Translations under genes and position numbers: made by a program
The notes under the pieces: generated by a model
What the model was told of the DNA's origin: nothing
The model's input: the letters and a program-made list of their open reading frames with translations, nothing else
Database searches by the model: none
Shown: positions 13,053 to 28,200 of the stretch, one piece after another
Position numbering within the stretch: position 1 is the first letter of the stretch
How the letters are laid out: the number at the start of each line of letters is the position of its first letter
Source: Opisthorchis felineus
Taxonomy: Eukaryota > Platyhelminthes > Trematoda > Opisthorchiida > Opisthorchiidae
Assembly: GCA_004794785.1 (NCBI GenBank)
Contig: SJOL01009403.1
Coordinates: forward strand, 1,166,572 to 1,230,571
Direction: 5' to 3'
Length of the DNA stretch: 64,000 bases

Positions 13053-13227
13053 TATGCCGCGGTTGCCGCATGCCCATCTCAAACACAGTGGAAAAGTCTA
13101 CTTACAGAACGCTGGAACTTGAAGGCACCCACGCTCATCATCAGTGTAATCGGGTCACGAGCGGAACTGAGCAAGAAGTTCAAAAGGACATTGAAGAATG
13201 GGCTGTGGAAAGCTGCGGAAAGTGCCG
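13053..13227 (+). CDS. TRPM exon: start of MHR1 (first exon found)
   Basis: The acceptor is CATTCCCATTAG and the donor is GCCG|GTAAGC. The exon starts in phase 0 and leaves one base of a split Gly codon. It encodes residues 1-58 of the reconstruction, including [21 protein letters not shown] and [17 protein letters not shown]. These match the TRPM block in which an LLT..W.L motif precedes a beta strand (LLISV) and the RGL.KAA..TG helix of the SLOG-like nucleotide-binding fold. A stop codon (TAG at 13050-13052) sits right at the acceptor, so the exon cannot extend leftwards. It must be joined to an upstream exon ending in phase 0, which I did not find. Confidence 0.9.
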
Positions 13228-16200
13228 GTAAGCAGAGTTCGCTTTATCACGTCTCATGCTTTAATCAGCTTGACCTTAATTCAAAGGCGGAAACTCAGAA
13301 ACATTGAAATGTAAGCAGTCCAGCCAGTCTTTTCTACTGCACATGTATTGTACACACCAACTTTGTGTAGAACGGATTTCAATATATCAGGGCCATATAG
13401 TGCTATCTCAAGCCCACCATCAATCAATGCGTGGCGTCATTCTTCTGTCATACCTATTTTCTTGTAGCAGCGAAATTACTGAGCGAATATGTTACAGAAG
13501 CAGACCTCGAGGTTGTCTGTTAGCATTGGGAAACTTGTTCAAGTCGCACTTGGAGAACTTTCATAACTTATCCACGCTGAATTCTACAGATAATGTACTG
13601 TCAAGACGGCATCCAATTCTGGATGGAAGTATAGTAGCATTGTGTTGGCCGTTTAATTGTGAGATTTGTATACAGTACGAATGTAAACCTTCACGATGTC
13701 TCAGAAATTACTGGTCTGGTTTTTGCCCCAAGTTTGCCGAATTAGTGTTCATGGGCGAACAATTCGATGAAATCCGAGTGCTTTTTTACTTGGGGGAGCC
13801 ACAAGTGTTTTTTGGTTACTTGTTCCAGAAGATCAACCACGCCAAATCTATTTTATTTGAACGAAGAAGTTTCGGTCTTTACCGAATACCAAATTCCACC
13901 AGACAAACTTAAATGACAATGTGTCACTTGCTTGGAACGATTGTGTCGAAACATGCGAACGCCTGACGCTGCAACAAATCACTTCATCAGTGCATCACCC
14001 GGCTTCAGATGGTACATAACTGGTTGTTCCAGTCACATCTTGTTTTGCGGGACAGAATGCACGTAGTTGATAGGTTTTCGAATGGAGAGTTTTTCCCACA
14101 GTCGGATCAGTCGGTCGACGTCAAGAAAATCATGGAATAATGCCGCATTAAAGTGCCGATATTTAAGACAAGCCAGTTTGGTACCTGAACTGTTCGGCCC
14201 ATCAAAGTCCACGACCACTAGGTGAAAATCAGACCACGTTTTGGAGAATTCTCTTGAGCTTTTGAGGCACAAAAGCCGACCAAGCTAAGCACTTTGATAT
14301 TTTATCGAACTGCTGCTTAAAAAACACCATGGATAATTTTCTATGCGTACTAGGGAAATTTTGGAAGCGACCAGCAAACAGTCTAAGTAAAGATACGACA
14401 GCATATAATAGTCAAAAGCAGACCCCCAAAGCAACCCCATTAGAAAGATCGTACAGTAACGGCATCAGCTCAAATTAGGTAACCTGACCCCAGTATCATC
14501 ATCCGTCGACTGCCTTGTTAAAAAACGTTTAAAACTCTTGAAAAGCGGAAGGACACTATGAAATACCAAAATCTGTAGCAGATTTATTCCAGAAAATTCA
14601 TTTTTATAAGGACCATTTAGTTGCCACATAAAACCAATCGTCTGGTCGTTCCTGCGAATGCCGTCCTTCAGAGCGGACCTATATGACCATGTCCTGGAAG
14701 TGGCCCACTACATATTGTGGGCATCGCAGCTTCTGTCTTGCCATTCGGGACAGTTAAGCATGGTTTGGTTTCGTCGGGTCTACTCAGACTATTTTTGTCA
14801 TGCTAGACGTGTTGGGTGACCAACTGGTTCCCTGGAAGTCACGATTTTCAGAAACCGACCTTCAATCGAGCATTCCCTGGTGCAAAGTGTCTCTTTACAC
14901 AAGATTCAAATTACAGGACTGAAGAAAATTGTTCTCCGATTAAGGATTTCTTTCTAATAGGGTTCATGCTAAATAGAAAGCCCCTTATACACACCAGATG
15001 GTTACAGTCACTGCCGGACACGATGCAAGCACAGCCCAGATTTCTGCATTAGCGATTGATGTAGAATGAGGGGATCCGTGGAGAGTCACAAATACAATAC
15101 AAATACAATGCAACTATAAGATATGTACTCTAGTTTCACACCTCATATGTTCTATGCAGCAGCCCATTATTATTCACTTCGTTAAAGCTGTTGGATTTAT
15201 TTACCATTTCTGGAGAGAGCCTTAAGTCATGGCTCCCAAAACACATCATTTCAAAAGTGAGTAGAACTTGTCTTAGACTGTCTACCAAGCTCCATATCAT
15301 GGTTTATCCGTTCTTGAAGTTCACTGCCTTCTAATGCCTTTCTGTTCGCTTTTATATATCTCAACTATAGTAAACTCATTACAGATCACTCTCGTCTAAA
15401 TAGTCCTCCTTTCCCGACGTGACTACTTTGGTTGACTGAAAACAAGCTGGAGCACCGAAACCCAGCTTACTCTTGTCGGAGCTCATTGACAGTGCCAGGA
15501 TTCGAATTCCAAACATGTGACGCGCGAGACGAACACGCAACCATTGCTCCGCCAGTAAGAGCTGGACACATCTAGGCTATCTAGTTTGAACAAACATGTT
15601 TGCTCTTCGGTTGGAAGGTTTCCTCTTTGTACAAAAATACTCCCTCTACACTATTCATCACACTCGAAGGCCATGGGCACTAGAGTCACCATAGCAACAG
15701 TTAACAGTTCTGAATTTCGTTGGACAATGCTTCGTCAATCAACGCTGAGTATACTACAATGTTTCCGCTGCAGGATGTGTGCTCATCATAGGAACCAAGA
15801 CCGACCGCCAAGCCAGTGACCTGTTGGTGGACTAATGTAAACTACCAAGCTATGGGTGGCTGAGCAGCTGTGTAACTAGGATATTCTGATGGTTATTCGC
15901 AAGAAGCTCTTCCCGTTCATGTTATGCAGAAGCCGGCCGACTCACATGATGCACTTGATAAATTCTTGCTACTCACAAACTGTTAGTAAACAGATGACGG
16001 AGTTTTTCATCAATGCAAGCAAATGAATCGACAGGACAACCTCTGTGCAACCAAGCTGGTAGCTTAGTTCCCATATTCGCAATTTACATTGGCGTTAACT
16101 AAGGGTTCAGCTAAATCTCCCGTTTATGACATCCTTCAACTGAATGTGTTGTACAGAGGCTGACGCATTCTTCGGTTGACACGATATCCGAAATACCGAA

Positions 16201-19200
16201 GTCTATTTTCTTGACGTAGCACTATTCATGAAGTTGCTGGAAACCCTTCGACAGCCCACCACCGGTATCACCCTTCTTGGGGCTCATCATGTAGGCACGG
16301 TTTCCGAGTTTCTATAAATGTTTCCTGCTTGTACATCAAAGCGCATTCGATTGGCGAGTACACACACAAGTACAAAGCATCCTGAAGAATAAACTGGGAC
16401 TTCAGTTCAGTCTTTCGTTAATACCAGTAAAATTTGAAAAGCAAACATGAACGACTGCCGTAGTTCCATATCACCTGCTCCGTTTGTGATGCACAGCATG
16501 GAAAACCTGGTCTCGATCACTTGATACTGGCAGACAAGTGCGATGATCGGCGAGTCCGTGGAAAAGGCAAGAGTCCCGCCAAATGATCTGGCCAGTCATA
16601 TTTAGCCAGTCACAAAGGACGGGCGCGTAATCCAGAACTCTACCCACATTCGAATCCGACTGAGCTATAGCAACAGCACTGATTACCTAAATTGAGTCCT
16701 TCCGAACTCTGAACTAATTAACCTGGGGAAGTTGGATGTTTCGGGTGTCCTGACCAAACTAACGGGAATTCAAGTGTTCATATCAAAAGTACGCACTCGA
16801 TGTGAAGAAAGTACACATTATTACTCAGTAATCTATGTGTGTCCATGAAGTACGCGGAGTCTGTAATCTCTTGGTTGCTTTTATTTGCCACCGGTATAAC
16901 GGTTATCGCGAGCTGGCTAACCCCACTACGGTTGACGTCGACTGTCTCTTGGAGCAACTTATTTCCAAAACAGAGTGTGAGTTTGCATTCCACTAAATGA
17001 GTAAAGCGGACATAGCCGTATGGAAGCCTCATGGGAGTGAACACTCATACTGGTGCGCATGTCAGAAAAGTACGTAAGTGCGCTGTATCTCTAAACTGTG
17101 TTCTGGTTGCGATTTCAGGTGCTCGGGTTTCGTAGGTTTGGGTTGCGATTCCTTATCATGTGGCGGCAAACAAAGAAAAATTTTCCATCTATACCACGAA
17201 CACTCTACAGATACCAGTAAAATTTTGCCTGTCCGTTCTTTTACCATGTTCCTACTTGCCCTTTCAACCGAGACGCGTATTTCTTTGCTGAAAATCCATG
17301 TAAAGGTGTGCAAGAATTTTATTTAATTAACTTGACTTAACTTGCCCTGACAATGTCACGTCAATGGACACTGAAGATACTCGGAGCCACGAGCTTAATA
17401 AAATTCAGTGTTGTTGAGTCCTTCGGGAAGAGACATCTGTTTGTGTCTTTTTCTGATCATTTATAGGCTGCTGGATAGTCTCCGACTCAATGGACAGAGG
17501 ACTGACAAAAGTTGCTGGTGAGGCTGTCCGTGATTACAGAGAAGCCTACGGGGGCGACCGCATGGTGCTAGTTGGTGTGACCTCCTACGAGAAGCTAATG
17601 TTTCGGAATTTGTTCAAAACTGATTCAAGAGAGGTACGTTAGAAATTCGTTTGCACGTGTTGATACGGTGTGCCCCCCTAGAGCGACCACCCACGTACAT
17701 GTTGGCAGCTCTGGAGTGGTCTTTTTCGATCGGCCCTGTAGGAGGATGCCGTCGACAGTTTTTACCGTGATAGCAAAGTCAGTAAGACTCCAGCCGCAAT
17801 CGGGCACTAACTGCCAGATAATGATCTGATTTTTATATCATCAACTTGCTACGTGATGTGCACGACATTTTTTTTGTTACACCTCACCTGGTCCATATGA
17901 CTCCTGTACTCTCCTCTCTCGCCAGTCGGACTTTAGTTCCCGATTCGCCCGTCTGTATATTTTTTACAGACAGGATACATCTTGAAGCCAGAATGTTTTT
18001 GAAGTACTACCATCCCGCACAAGATAGCTTTATGAGATAGTTTTTTCCCCGCTGGTCTGCAATGACATTCAATATCATCATGGTCGTGTGTGACGAGAGC
18101 TGGTATAGTGTGTACCTTGCATTTCTCAAGGAAATGCATCCGATTACAGGTTAGCCACCTTTTCAGTTGCATTATATTTTTGCGACATTGATCTGATGGC
18201 ACCTGGTAACCAAGTGAAAACCTTTTGATGAGATGAATTTGGGGTGATTTACTGGAACCAGTGTGTGACGATCAAATAGAATAAACAGGATATTAACTGG
18301 AGAGAAATTGAGAGGGAATTCGATCAGCGTTACCCATCTGAACACTTGGCATACTCTAATTTCTCCGTATGAACCATAGCAATTTCCTCAGTAATTTGGT
18401 GCTTTGTGCTCAACCTTACCAAATATCCCTCGTGACCTTTTAGGGAAAAGACGGACACTATGTGGTTCAGTATCCTGAAAAACTATCGGAAGACGAACGC
18501 GACGAAGGAGTAGTTAGTGCAGACAGTTCCTTGAACCTTCCTTATTGGTCCAAAGATCCTGATGAAATTCATGGCACACAAGACGACAAGCTGGGGCCGA
18601 ATTCGAAGCGTCGAATGAAGCACCATTTCCGATTGAACGAGAATCACCAATTTGTGGTAATGATGGACCGACAGGAAGATAAAGACAGCTCTAACAGAAA
18701 ACACCTTCTGGACTTACGCATCATGCTTGAACGGATCCTGGTTACTTGGGCCAAAGTAAGCTCATGTTTCATCTAATATACGCACCAAAACACCTTAGAG
18801 GAAAAACTCTTTGTGTACCCATTAACTGGGTAGGAAAGTGCTTTCAACTCAATTTTACGAGGTCAGTTCTCTTATTAGAAAGCTTCACGAATGTAGCAAG
18901 AGTCGACAGAACGTGGGCTTGGTGCACTGTGTGAGGGGTCGAGAACTCGCACTACCCTTTTTTCAACCCGCAGGGTGGTTTTTCCGAATGTTGAGCTCAT
19001 ATATTAGGACTCCGTGGCTTAGTTTAACCCGTGAATCGAGATAGTTAACGTAGCAGTTCAGTCAGCTGATGTCTTGCGGAAGCCTACTGCTGGTTTGCCG
19101 GAGGCAAGTGGGGGAATGCCAGACTGTGCTGAAAGAAGCACCGAAACATTAGTTGAAAACAATATTACTTAAGTGGCTTATTCACGAATTTTATGGAGAG

Positions 19201-22200
19201 TAGAGCATCTGTACACAATTTAAATTTCTTTGGGGTAAGGTTTATTATTGCTAATAGCTGTACTCAGTGCCACATGAAAAAATATATAAAATTCTTAACA
19301 CAGATTTCGTCCAATAAGTGAAGCCAATCTATGCCGAAAAGCCAAATGGCACTGTACAGCTCGTTCTTCCTTACTGGGAATCACCAGCAGTGAGAGCCTG
19401 ACGAAACTCGAAACAGTTTTGAATCCACAACCTACCAGCTACCAGGTGAACACTTAACCGTACCGCCAAGAACGGCTGATCAGCAGTGTGATTAACTCGC
19501 GTGTAGGCAGGATAGAGCACCCCTCATCCTTCAATCACGGGATCCGAATCATGTTGTCAAACGTCGACTGGCTTTTCAAGTTGTGACTTCTCAGATGGAA
19601 GGTTAACTCGTTGTGTGAATAATTCTTCTTTCTTAGCTAGTTATGGCTACCTGTGTGAAAATCACCCACATTTTATTTACAAAGCGAATTGCCAGAATTT
19701 GTAGTACACGTGTATACCTTAGGAAAATTTGCGGCTATGATGGAGGAAGTCAGAGGCCTATGACGTAACTTGAGGTTCGTCATACCTCTTACTGGAGGGC
19801 TTTCTGCGCCCGAACAGCGCAGCTACTCGGTAGTTTGTATCCACGCTATTCGACAACCGGACTAAATTAGTTGAAGCTAGCCAACTACCTCGGTCTACAG
19901 GGGTAAAACCGTAGGAATTGTTGGAGATGAGTCCGAACCACCGGAACGAAAAAACAGGACAGCGTCCATTCCGGACAATGAAGCAGACTAGGACCGAGGA
20001 CCTCACCCTAAGCCCAGGGGTCTGCGGTGGATCTAAGTAATATAAACCACAGAAAGCAAAAGACATGCGAGTCAACCCACCATCAATCACCAGAGGGTTT
20101 GACGCAAAAGTTTGCTGTATGCTCCCCATTCAAAGGGGAAAAACATTGTAGAATCAGCATAAAATGCGAATGCGCACACTGGGCGAACCAACTGATTTCA
20201 CTTTAGAGAGCTATTTTCACCCCTTTAAGCTGCGGTAGTCTAGTGTCCAGTTCTCAGTAGGTGTCAGCAGAAAAAACGTAGGAATCGTGCGTGCAACACG
20301 ATGACAATAGAAGCAGGTAAATCACTGAACGTTGGTGCGGTAGTTGTGGGAACGAGCAGACATCAGTCGACACACTTTAAAGATGGCTTCAATACAAACT
20401 GAAATTGTTCCTGAGACAGATTTGAATAATTCCGGAACAGCTTACTGTGACTCTGACGGGTGTTAAAGTACGGTGCACTGAGATAAAAGTTTATTGATTG
20501 TGTTCATTAGTCATTGTCATCATGTCATTCCTGCACAAACATTCCGAGACGGTTGAAATTCTTATATGGGTGATTTGAATAAGTACTTGCCTGAGGTGTT
20601 TTTCGAGGAGCCGTTCTGTTGCACTCCGTGTTTTTCTCAGCTCGAAATTTACTGAATCATTTGGTTTGCACAGGGGAGTAGTGGTAAGGACTTTGTTTTG
20701 CTGCACTGATAATCCTATTTGTTGACAGCCCTCCGAGAACCCAGCAGCATCGAGCACTTCCATAAAAACCCCTCAAACCGAAGAAATCAACAGAAAATCG
20801 GATAAGAATCCGCAGCCGCGGAATAGACCACAGGTATGACATCTAGTTTTTTGTTTTCTAAAAGTACCTACTTCTCTGTAGGAGAAACGGTCCGGCTTAA
20901 ATGTACCTCAGTTGCACTTGCCAAGTCATCCGAGAGCATCGATCGTCCTGCCCTATCTGACCGGCACGCTCCTGGATCAGCCGACGCCACGTCTGAGTGA
21001 CTCCGTAAAACCGGACCAGACAACATCATCAACAGGCAGCACGTCATCCAGACGAAGTTCTAAACCGGGATTTATAGACAAGACCGCACAACCCGAAGGT
21101 GATGGCGAGGTTGTATCTAGTGATACGGTTGCACGCGTTCCCATTTGCGGTATCGTTGCTGGTGGTGGGGAATCCACATTACAGCAGGTGTACGCATCCG
21201 TAACACTCAACCGTTGTCCGATGGTAATCGTAAAGGTGAGCGCAAGCTAGGTCTGGTGTGGAAGTTGGACCTCAGTGGTTCATTCATTTGAGGCCTTCTG
21301 TGTTTGTAAGAACTCATGACTAACAAATACAGCTTCTAGGACATCAAGCTACCTGTTTGTTTGTCGTCGAGCAGCACCACTATATAGGTGCTCAGCGTTT
21401 CTTACTTTTTGGAGGCATTAATTGGCATGACGCCTCAGTCTGTTTGAATTGGTAGACGGAACTAAACAGAAACCACTGTTTGTACCTCTCATAACTAGGT
21501 GAATTTTCGCTGTAATTCAAACTGGAAAACTAGTCTGGAAAAGCTCTGAACTTGAAAATTCCCTTCTGTGTATTAGTCACTAGGCGAGCCCTCGTGTTCC
21601 TATCCAAGAACGAAACCCTGGTCAGCGCTGGAAACCTGATGAAGGTGCTGTAGGTGAATGGCCTAGTTAGTGGTGTGCTGAGACTGGTTTACGTCTGGAA
21701 TGTCACCACTCAATTTCTCGCTGTTGAAATGGATCTAATTTCTGACTTGACAAACATGAAAGGACAGTAATGGATATTTCGCATGTGATGCTGCCTAGAA
21801 GAACCTAGCTATCCTGGTTGCGAGAAACAAGTTGAGTCAAATGAACAGGCTAGCGATACTGAATACCGTCACTTGTGTGAAGCACGACCACCGTTACACA
21901 GATTTTCTGTTCATTTTTGGTTAATCCTGATTGAAAAGGTAATATTCTGCGTCAGCACCAGTAAACTGATAGAACAATCCCTACTTGCCCATCATTGTCC
22001 ATTACACGAGATAAAATAACATATCTCCAAAGTTAGGAGCTTACGCCTCCCGAGAGAGAAACATAAAAGGATTCCGACCAGGTCCCGGGTGTTTCCAGCT
22101 GGAAGCTGTGTTTATCGGACACATCGTTTACCTTCAGTTGGTCTTTGATCAGCTACATTCAGGCACCGGAATTCTGCAAGGCCAGACGATTGATCTAGTC

Positions 22201-25200
22201 ATCTTCACGGATTTTTCATCCTTCACTCTTGCAGAGTAGAATTCACAAGTTTTTATGTCACCAGTTATACATCGGACATGCATGAAATAATATCGCATAT
22301 CAGTCCTGATGATGTCCAGTTACGAGGAGCGCACAACCGTTTTCTGTAGCCAATTAGTTGTCGCAGGATTCTGATGACAAAAACCAAAATGCTGATTTTT
22401 GCAAGTTTGGTGTAATTCTTTGTAGGCTGACGGTAAATTGGGTCTATCAGCGTAAGGGGAGGGAAATAAATATATTGTTCGTAAAACAAGTACAGTGTGA
22501 CGCGGAATCCTGGAAGCCGAATTGAGTAGTTCAGCTTTAGTTACATATTCACGTGAAGTTTCGAAACGGCTGGAAACCGATGCGAAAAGAGATCGAACAA
22601 TTATCCAGCTCCCAGCAAACCGACTACTGTTGTCGCTGTATGGTTACGTAAACAATCAGAAAGGCGAACGCAACACTACCCCTAAACCGTGAGGGTTAAC
22701 AATGCTTGAACACAGCCGGAAACTTCGACGGCCAAAAGTCCCGATCGATTAACCGGGGTTTTATAGTGCTTTAATCTACAGTTTAGCTTGTCCTTTCACA
22801 TCATACTTTTAAAACAAGCGATTTAAAGTTAAGAATAACGAAAACTCCATAGCAGTATTCTTAACAATAAGTGTGCCAACACAAGTCTTCTGTGAAACCA
22901 CAATTCGCACAAGTCTGGTCGATTTGTTCTCCAACCCAATTCTTATTTTTACCAGTGCCCATAGTGAGGAAACATGAATGAATTCGTGTTCACTATCTGA
23001 GTTCATTTCAGGTTGAACGGGACATCTCCGAGGCGTTATGTTCTTCAAACCAGAACACACAGACAACAACTCTCTTCACTTAACGTGATCCGTATATTTG
23101 GTCCAACTTCAACGTTTTTGTCTCTTCGTGTACTAATCGCATTCAAAGAACTCCTGTTTGGACAGTCCTCATCCCGTCTTGGCGCAATTATTTTGGTCAG
23201 TCCACAGCAGAATTCTCGCACCAGGTCAGGAGGAGGACTGTCCAAACCAGAATGATGTGAATGTGAATCCTACAAATCCAGTACCACGTGTAACTATTTA
23301 CGTGTAGTTTTTACCCACGACCACTTTAGGTCAATTTTAGTCCTGTAGTGTAATACTGGTAGTGAAGAGATGATTGTTTAACCCAGACTACACGACGGTT
23401 GTTCATATCTACCGCTGGTTATCATCAAGACTTTGGCCCGATTGACTGTCTCTAACCTCCTGATTAGTCATTTTATTGAGGTAACGTGAGGCTGGATGTC
23501 AAGCTTTACCGGTAACATTGGTTTGAAGTTGGATGTTCAATATTGTGTCTTTCCTTTGATCATTTACCTCTCAAGTGTACCAGATATCACTTGGGGTTTC
23601 AACTAGCCACCCTGATAACACTGCACGCCTGTTTATTATTGGAACTACTGTAATGAACATCCTGTCGATCTGCTGTGAATATCGAACTAATGCCTGTTGG
23701 ATTAGTCAGACACCCGGTCACTCGTGAGTGTTCAGGCTGTTTCATCCGAGTATTCATCGACCTTCACGAAGAGCCTACGGAAAATTATGCTTAGAATTTC
23801 ACCGGACGTCTATAGCAAGGATGTGCTTGGATCACAAAAAGATCAATTGCGGAAGGCTTTTTGTCCTCGCTGGAACTCGCCAGGACAGGTGAGCCTTCCG
23901 TTTGGCTTATCCCATACTTCTCCACTTACTGAGAAGTCCCATTGAGGAGGGTGGGTTCCTTGTGACTCAGCTTTTCAGGATCCTATAACATTTTAACCGT
24001 AAATATCCGGTGAAGCCAGAAGCCCCTAGGTTTACGAGCGTCAGGGGCCTTGTAAAGACTGGTGCGGATCCAGATGAAACTATCCGGCTGTTCACCATTA
24101 GTCAGGATGCTTGTGTCTTATGGAGCTTTTTAGAGCAATAGTGATACATGATTCGAACTCCAAACGGTGCAGACCGGGTGTCAGAATCAAATCAGATCAT
24201 TCGAGTTGGCGTCCTGTGGATACACAGCTGCCATGAAAACCGAAGGCAGCTAAGACACTACCAGTTTGCCTGAGTCTAGACAAGGATAATCAGGAGTAGT
24301 CAGGAATGGGTTCGATTCGCGAGCCTTTCTGGTCGGCAGCTGTCTCGAGCTTGTTCTGTGGTCAGAAGTTGTCTATCCGGTTTGTACACGGTCAACCACC
24401 CCGTCAACTCCACACGGTCAACTAAAATCTGCTTCTATTCCTCATTCGGATATAAAGTCCATTTCCAGTAGAAAGCAATCCAATAGTGCCCAGGAGGGTG
24501 GTTTTGCTCTCCAGTTGACTGGACCTCATCGCCCGAACGGTATTCGGGCTTCGTCTCACAGAAGTCGCATAATGTTATTGGGTGGTTTGCAATTCAGTTG
24601 AAATCACACGTGTGATACTACACACTTGGGTATTTTATTCGCCGTATGTACCGATAACAGTCCAAAGTTGGCAGGAAACTAAGTGAAATTCAAGACTAGA
24701 AGTGCGCAAGGTACTCTCAATGTTCCATTGGAAAATAGGGTTTGATGAATTTATCCCCATGGAGTGACAAACACACTATCAGTCTGAATCCATTTTGAAC
24801 ACGGCAGCTTATAGACATTCTGGAATGAGTTAGAACTTTTGTGGTTTGACCAGGTAGTGAAAATTTACTATGTACCAAATTTCACCCTGAGTTGTGAACC
24901 ACGGGCTGAATCTTTTACGAGTTCCGAAATCACCAGACCATAATACTTGCCAACTTCGTTCTAATTGTACGTCTTCTTCACCTTTCAAGATTCGATGCAC
25001 AAGGTCTTCTAAGATAAGAGGTTAGCATGCAGTAAAGAACACATAGCACATCAGTCTGCCATACCAGACGGCTCCGGACTCTTCGAGCGTCCGAATATTT
25101 ATCAGCAGCGTGTGGCATATTACCTTCAGAACCGAATAAATTGCGTGTAAATATCTGCTTCGTGGCAAATGGATCTTTGCTAACTCTATGGTTGCGTGAC

Positions 25201-28200
25201 GGTCCTCATACTGTATTGTAGGGGGTTGACTATGACGGCCACAGGTTTCAGGCACACCTGTCCAAGGTTCGCCAGAAAATTTAGTGGTTGGTAGCAAAGA
25301 CAGCGATAGTCTTGATAGAACAAATTACTATGCTGCAGGAAACCCAAGATCTTTAGAATGCTGCATTTAAAGTGGACCAGTGTTGATACGGTAGATCAGC
25401 ATTCACGGAAAAGGGCTCATCAGAGCGCTTTTTTGCCAAAGCATCACAGGCAATTTGTGAACTTTACACTTTACTTGCAGCTTTGGGTCTTTCAAAGTTG
25501 TCGTCTGCAAATAACACTATTTTGTTGCTTAGTACCTAATGAAATGAATAACTACACATCCAGCCAGTTGTATCCTCCCGCGGTTCTGGTCAATGAAAAC
25601 CCTACATTGGAAAAAACATTAGGCTTCGAAATGAAAACAAACTGTATACTCTGGCGACAGCTGATTTACCTTTACTCGTACGACCAGCGATGTTGCCTCT
25701 TGGGCATGACAAACCTCAACACACTAACCTTTATTCCAGCATTCCAGAGAGGAAATGCTAGCTAGGATGTTTTCGCACGCCACCAGAGTTTACTCATCGA
25801 CTTCGTTGACTGGCAGTCTTCTCATGAAATTCACCTACAAGTTCCATTTTCTTCAAAAACATTCTCAATCAGAATCCTTGTTCGTTCTGGATGTGGTTCA
25901 TGCTGATTTTTTTCCTACTGAAGAGTTAAAAGTGTCCCACAATTGTTGTCCTGTTCCAAGTAATTCAATATGATTGAATTTGACCCCAAGTCACTTGGGC
26001 AACCTGGCTGGAAATTTGCACAGTCTTCACATCTCCTGCAGAAAATTTGGGACCTAAAACCGGTTGGGTAGAAGATATCAAGTCTACATTGCAACCAATA
26101 GATGCACTTAACCGCCAGACATGTAGACTGCTAAGGACTAGGGACACTTACGCAAAATGATACGATGAAAGCACATCTTTGGTGGCCTTTCGTCTCTTGA
26201 AAATGTATGCAGAGCTCTTAAATAAGGGCTTTAGTGAGAAGGTGGTCTGAATACGAGCCCAGTCTTTCAAACATACCTTGCTCCTGGTGCACTGCTGAAA
26301 ATACCCTGCAAAAACGAAGACACCAAGCAGTGCATTGCGCTGCCCAAAATGCATTGGTTTTACTTGTGCGATCGAATCCCCGCTTGAAAGTCTGGTATAT
26401 CAAAGATTCCTACATCAAAATCGAGTTGAAGTATAATAATAGCAAACAGAGTTGTAGTAAGTTGCGTCCAAGCGCCAGTGGAACCCAATAAATTTCGTGG
26501 TTAAGAGCGATGCAGCACACGCCTGATCCTTGTTTCCTCAAAATATCACCAAAAACGTCTTTATGTTTAAGACCACTCCCAGTCGGTTGTATTACCTCCC
26601 AACCCCTTAAACTAATGTGTATGCGAACAGAGAATAAAAGAAAAAAACATCAATACATATTACTACCTAGACTTCACCTGATCTACCCCATTATTTTCTG
26701 TTATTTTTCCAGGGAACTGGAGGCACTGCTGACGTTATAGCCAATGTGATTGACTTCATCAACTTCAAGAACTCTCTAGAGGAGAACGTTATTACGGAAG
26801 ACGATATAAACCTAAAGTAAGGATTGACCTCATTGTAGGCAAGCGATGACTGAAGTTTTGCCGTCCACCTGATTCCAAATATTTGGCTAAACTTTTGTCT
26901 GGATTTGCTTCAGTTTGCTTAATAGGCGCATCAGCTCTATTCATGACCTGCAACTCTTTAGAAAGAATAGGGTAGTGTCATAAATGCTGCAGCTTACTTT
27001 TGTCTAGACGAGTTACTAGTCCAAAGAGTGCAAAAGAGTCCAAAACACAACAGCACCGCATCAACAGAGAATGGACTATGGATGCCTGAGAAGCCATGAA
27101 AATCGTTCTTAGTAATAAGGACCACACGCAATCCTCTAGTTTGGTGACCTAGGGGAGAGGTCTAGGTGAAATCCCTTTTTTGGCATAGACTTATTTCCCG
27201 CACCCTTATCAGTCCGAGACGTCAGAAAGGATGATTACACATCACTGTTACCACAGCAATGCCGCCAGTAACAAATAATACTGGTGCTTAAATGCCACAC
27301 ATCCGTAAGGAAAAGACCCCTAATGAGGAGTCGAATGAAAATGTGAGTCCAGTAAGTACAAACAGTCTTACGTCGGTATGAAAAAAAGATTAAAAACAAA
27401 ATGTCTGCATATCAGAGCCTTAACGAGACAAACGCATCTGGTTATTGGACAAGAGGAAGACACCACAAGCGTTCTCTGCCAACACCACTCGACATGGACC
27501 CACCATACAACGACAGACTCACCGGACAGACTTGACAGCGTGCTCGCGATTGAGCGCTATGTCCCATAAGGTTCTTAACCACGTGCATGGACAATCATGT
27601 AGACCCCAATCTGGAAGGCGCCAGGATCCTGCAGCACTCAGCTTGGAGGTAGCCGTCTTCATTTTGCGCTGCGACGTCAAGGTCTGTCTGTCTACTGCAA
27701 CCCTTTTGCCAGCAAGAGTTCGGAGTTGGAAAACGTTACTTTCTTCGGTAGGCTGTAGTTGGTCATGCCAAGTAAATGCCCCAACCACCGCAACATGATG
27801 GCTTTCACCTGTGGTTCTACAGATTCTGATACTTTGTATAGAAAAACAAGGGGTCACATCCGAAGCAACAAGACAATATTGTCCGCATAGCCCAATTCCA
27901 CTAGTCTTTCTCTAGAAGCGATTTCAATATCAACGATTCCACGATAATATCGATGATAAAACTGAACAGGAACGGAGAAGACAGCCTTTCTGAAACCCAC
28001 TAGTTGTAGGAAAGCTTCTGGACAGTTCAGCATAAACTGTTACAAGACCGGAAGCTTAGAGAGCATAAAGTATATTCACAAACTTCAGAATAAGCTTTCT
28101 ATGGTCAAGTATATGCAGACTAGCCGACCTATAAACAGAGTCAAAAGCTCCTTTGAAGTCAAGGAAAACCGCAAATGGTGGCCGTCTGTGTGCTCAAGTG

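Larger units (their letters stand above)
13228..17466 (+). other. TRPM intron (4.2 kb)
   Basis: The intron contains a 202-codon open frame directly after the exon (13304-13912, no recognisable family), a minus-strand 79-codon frame (14033-14272), a tRNA-derived SINE-like unit (15495-15565), a tRNA-like scrap (16630-16672) and a degenerate hammerhead element (16100-16320). Nothing else is supported. Confidence 0.7.

Noticed and set aside
16630..16672. tRNA gene (GCTATAGCTCAGTCGG on the minus strand)
   Set aside because: A D-arm-like piece runs directly into a B-box-like piece without an anticodon arm; a tRNA or SINE scrap only.
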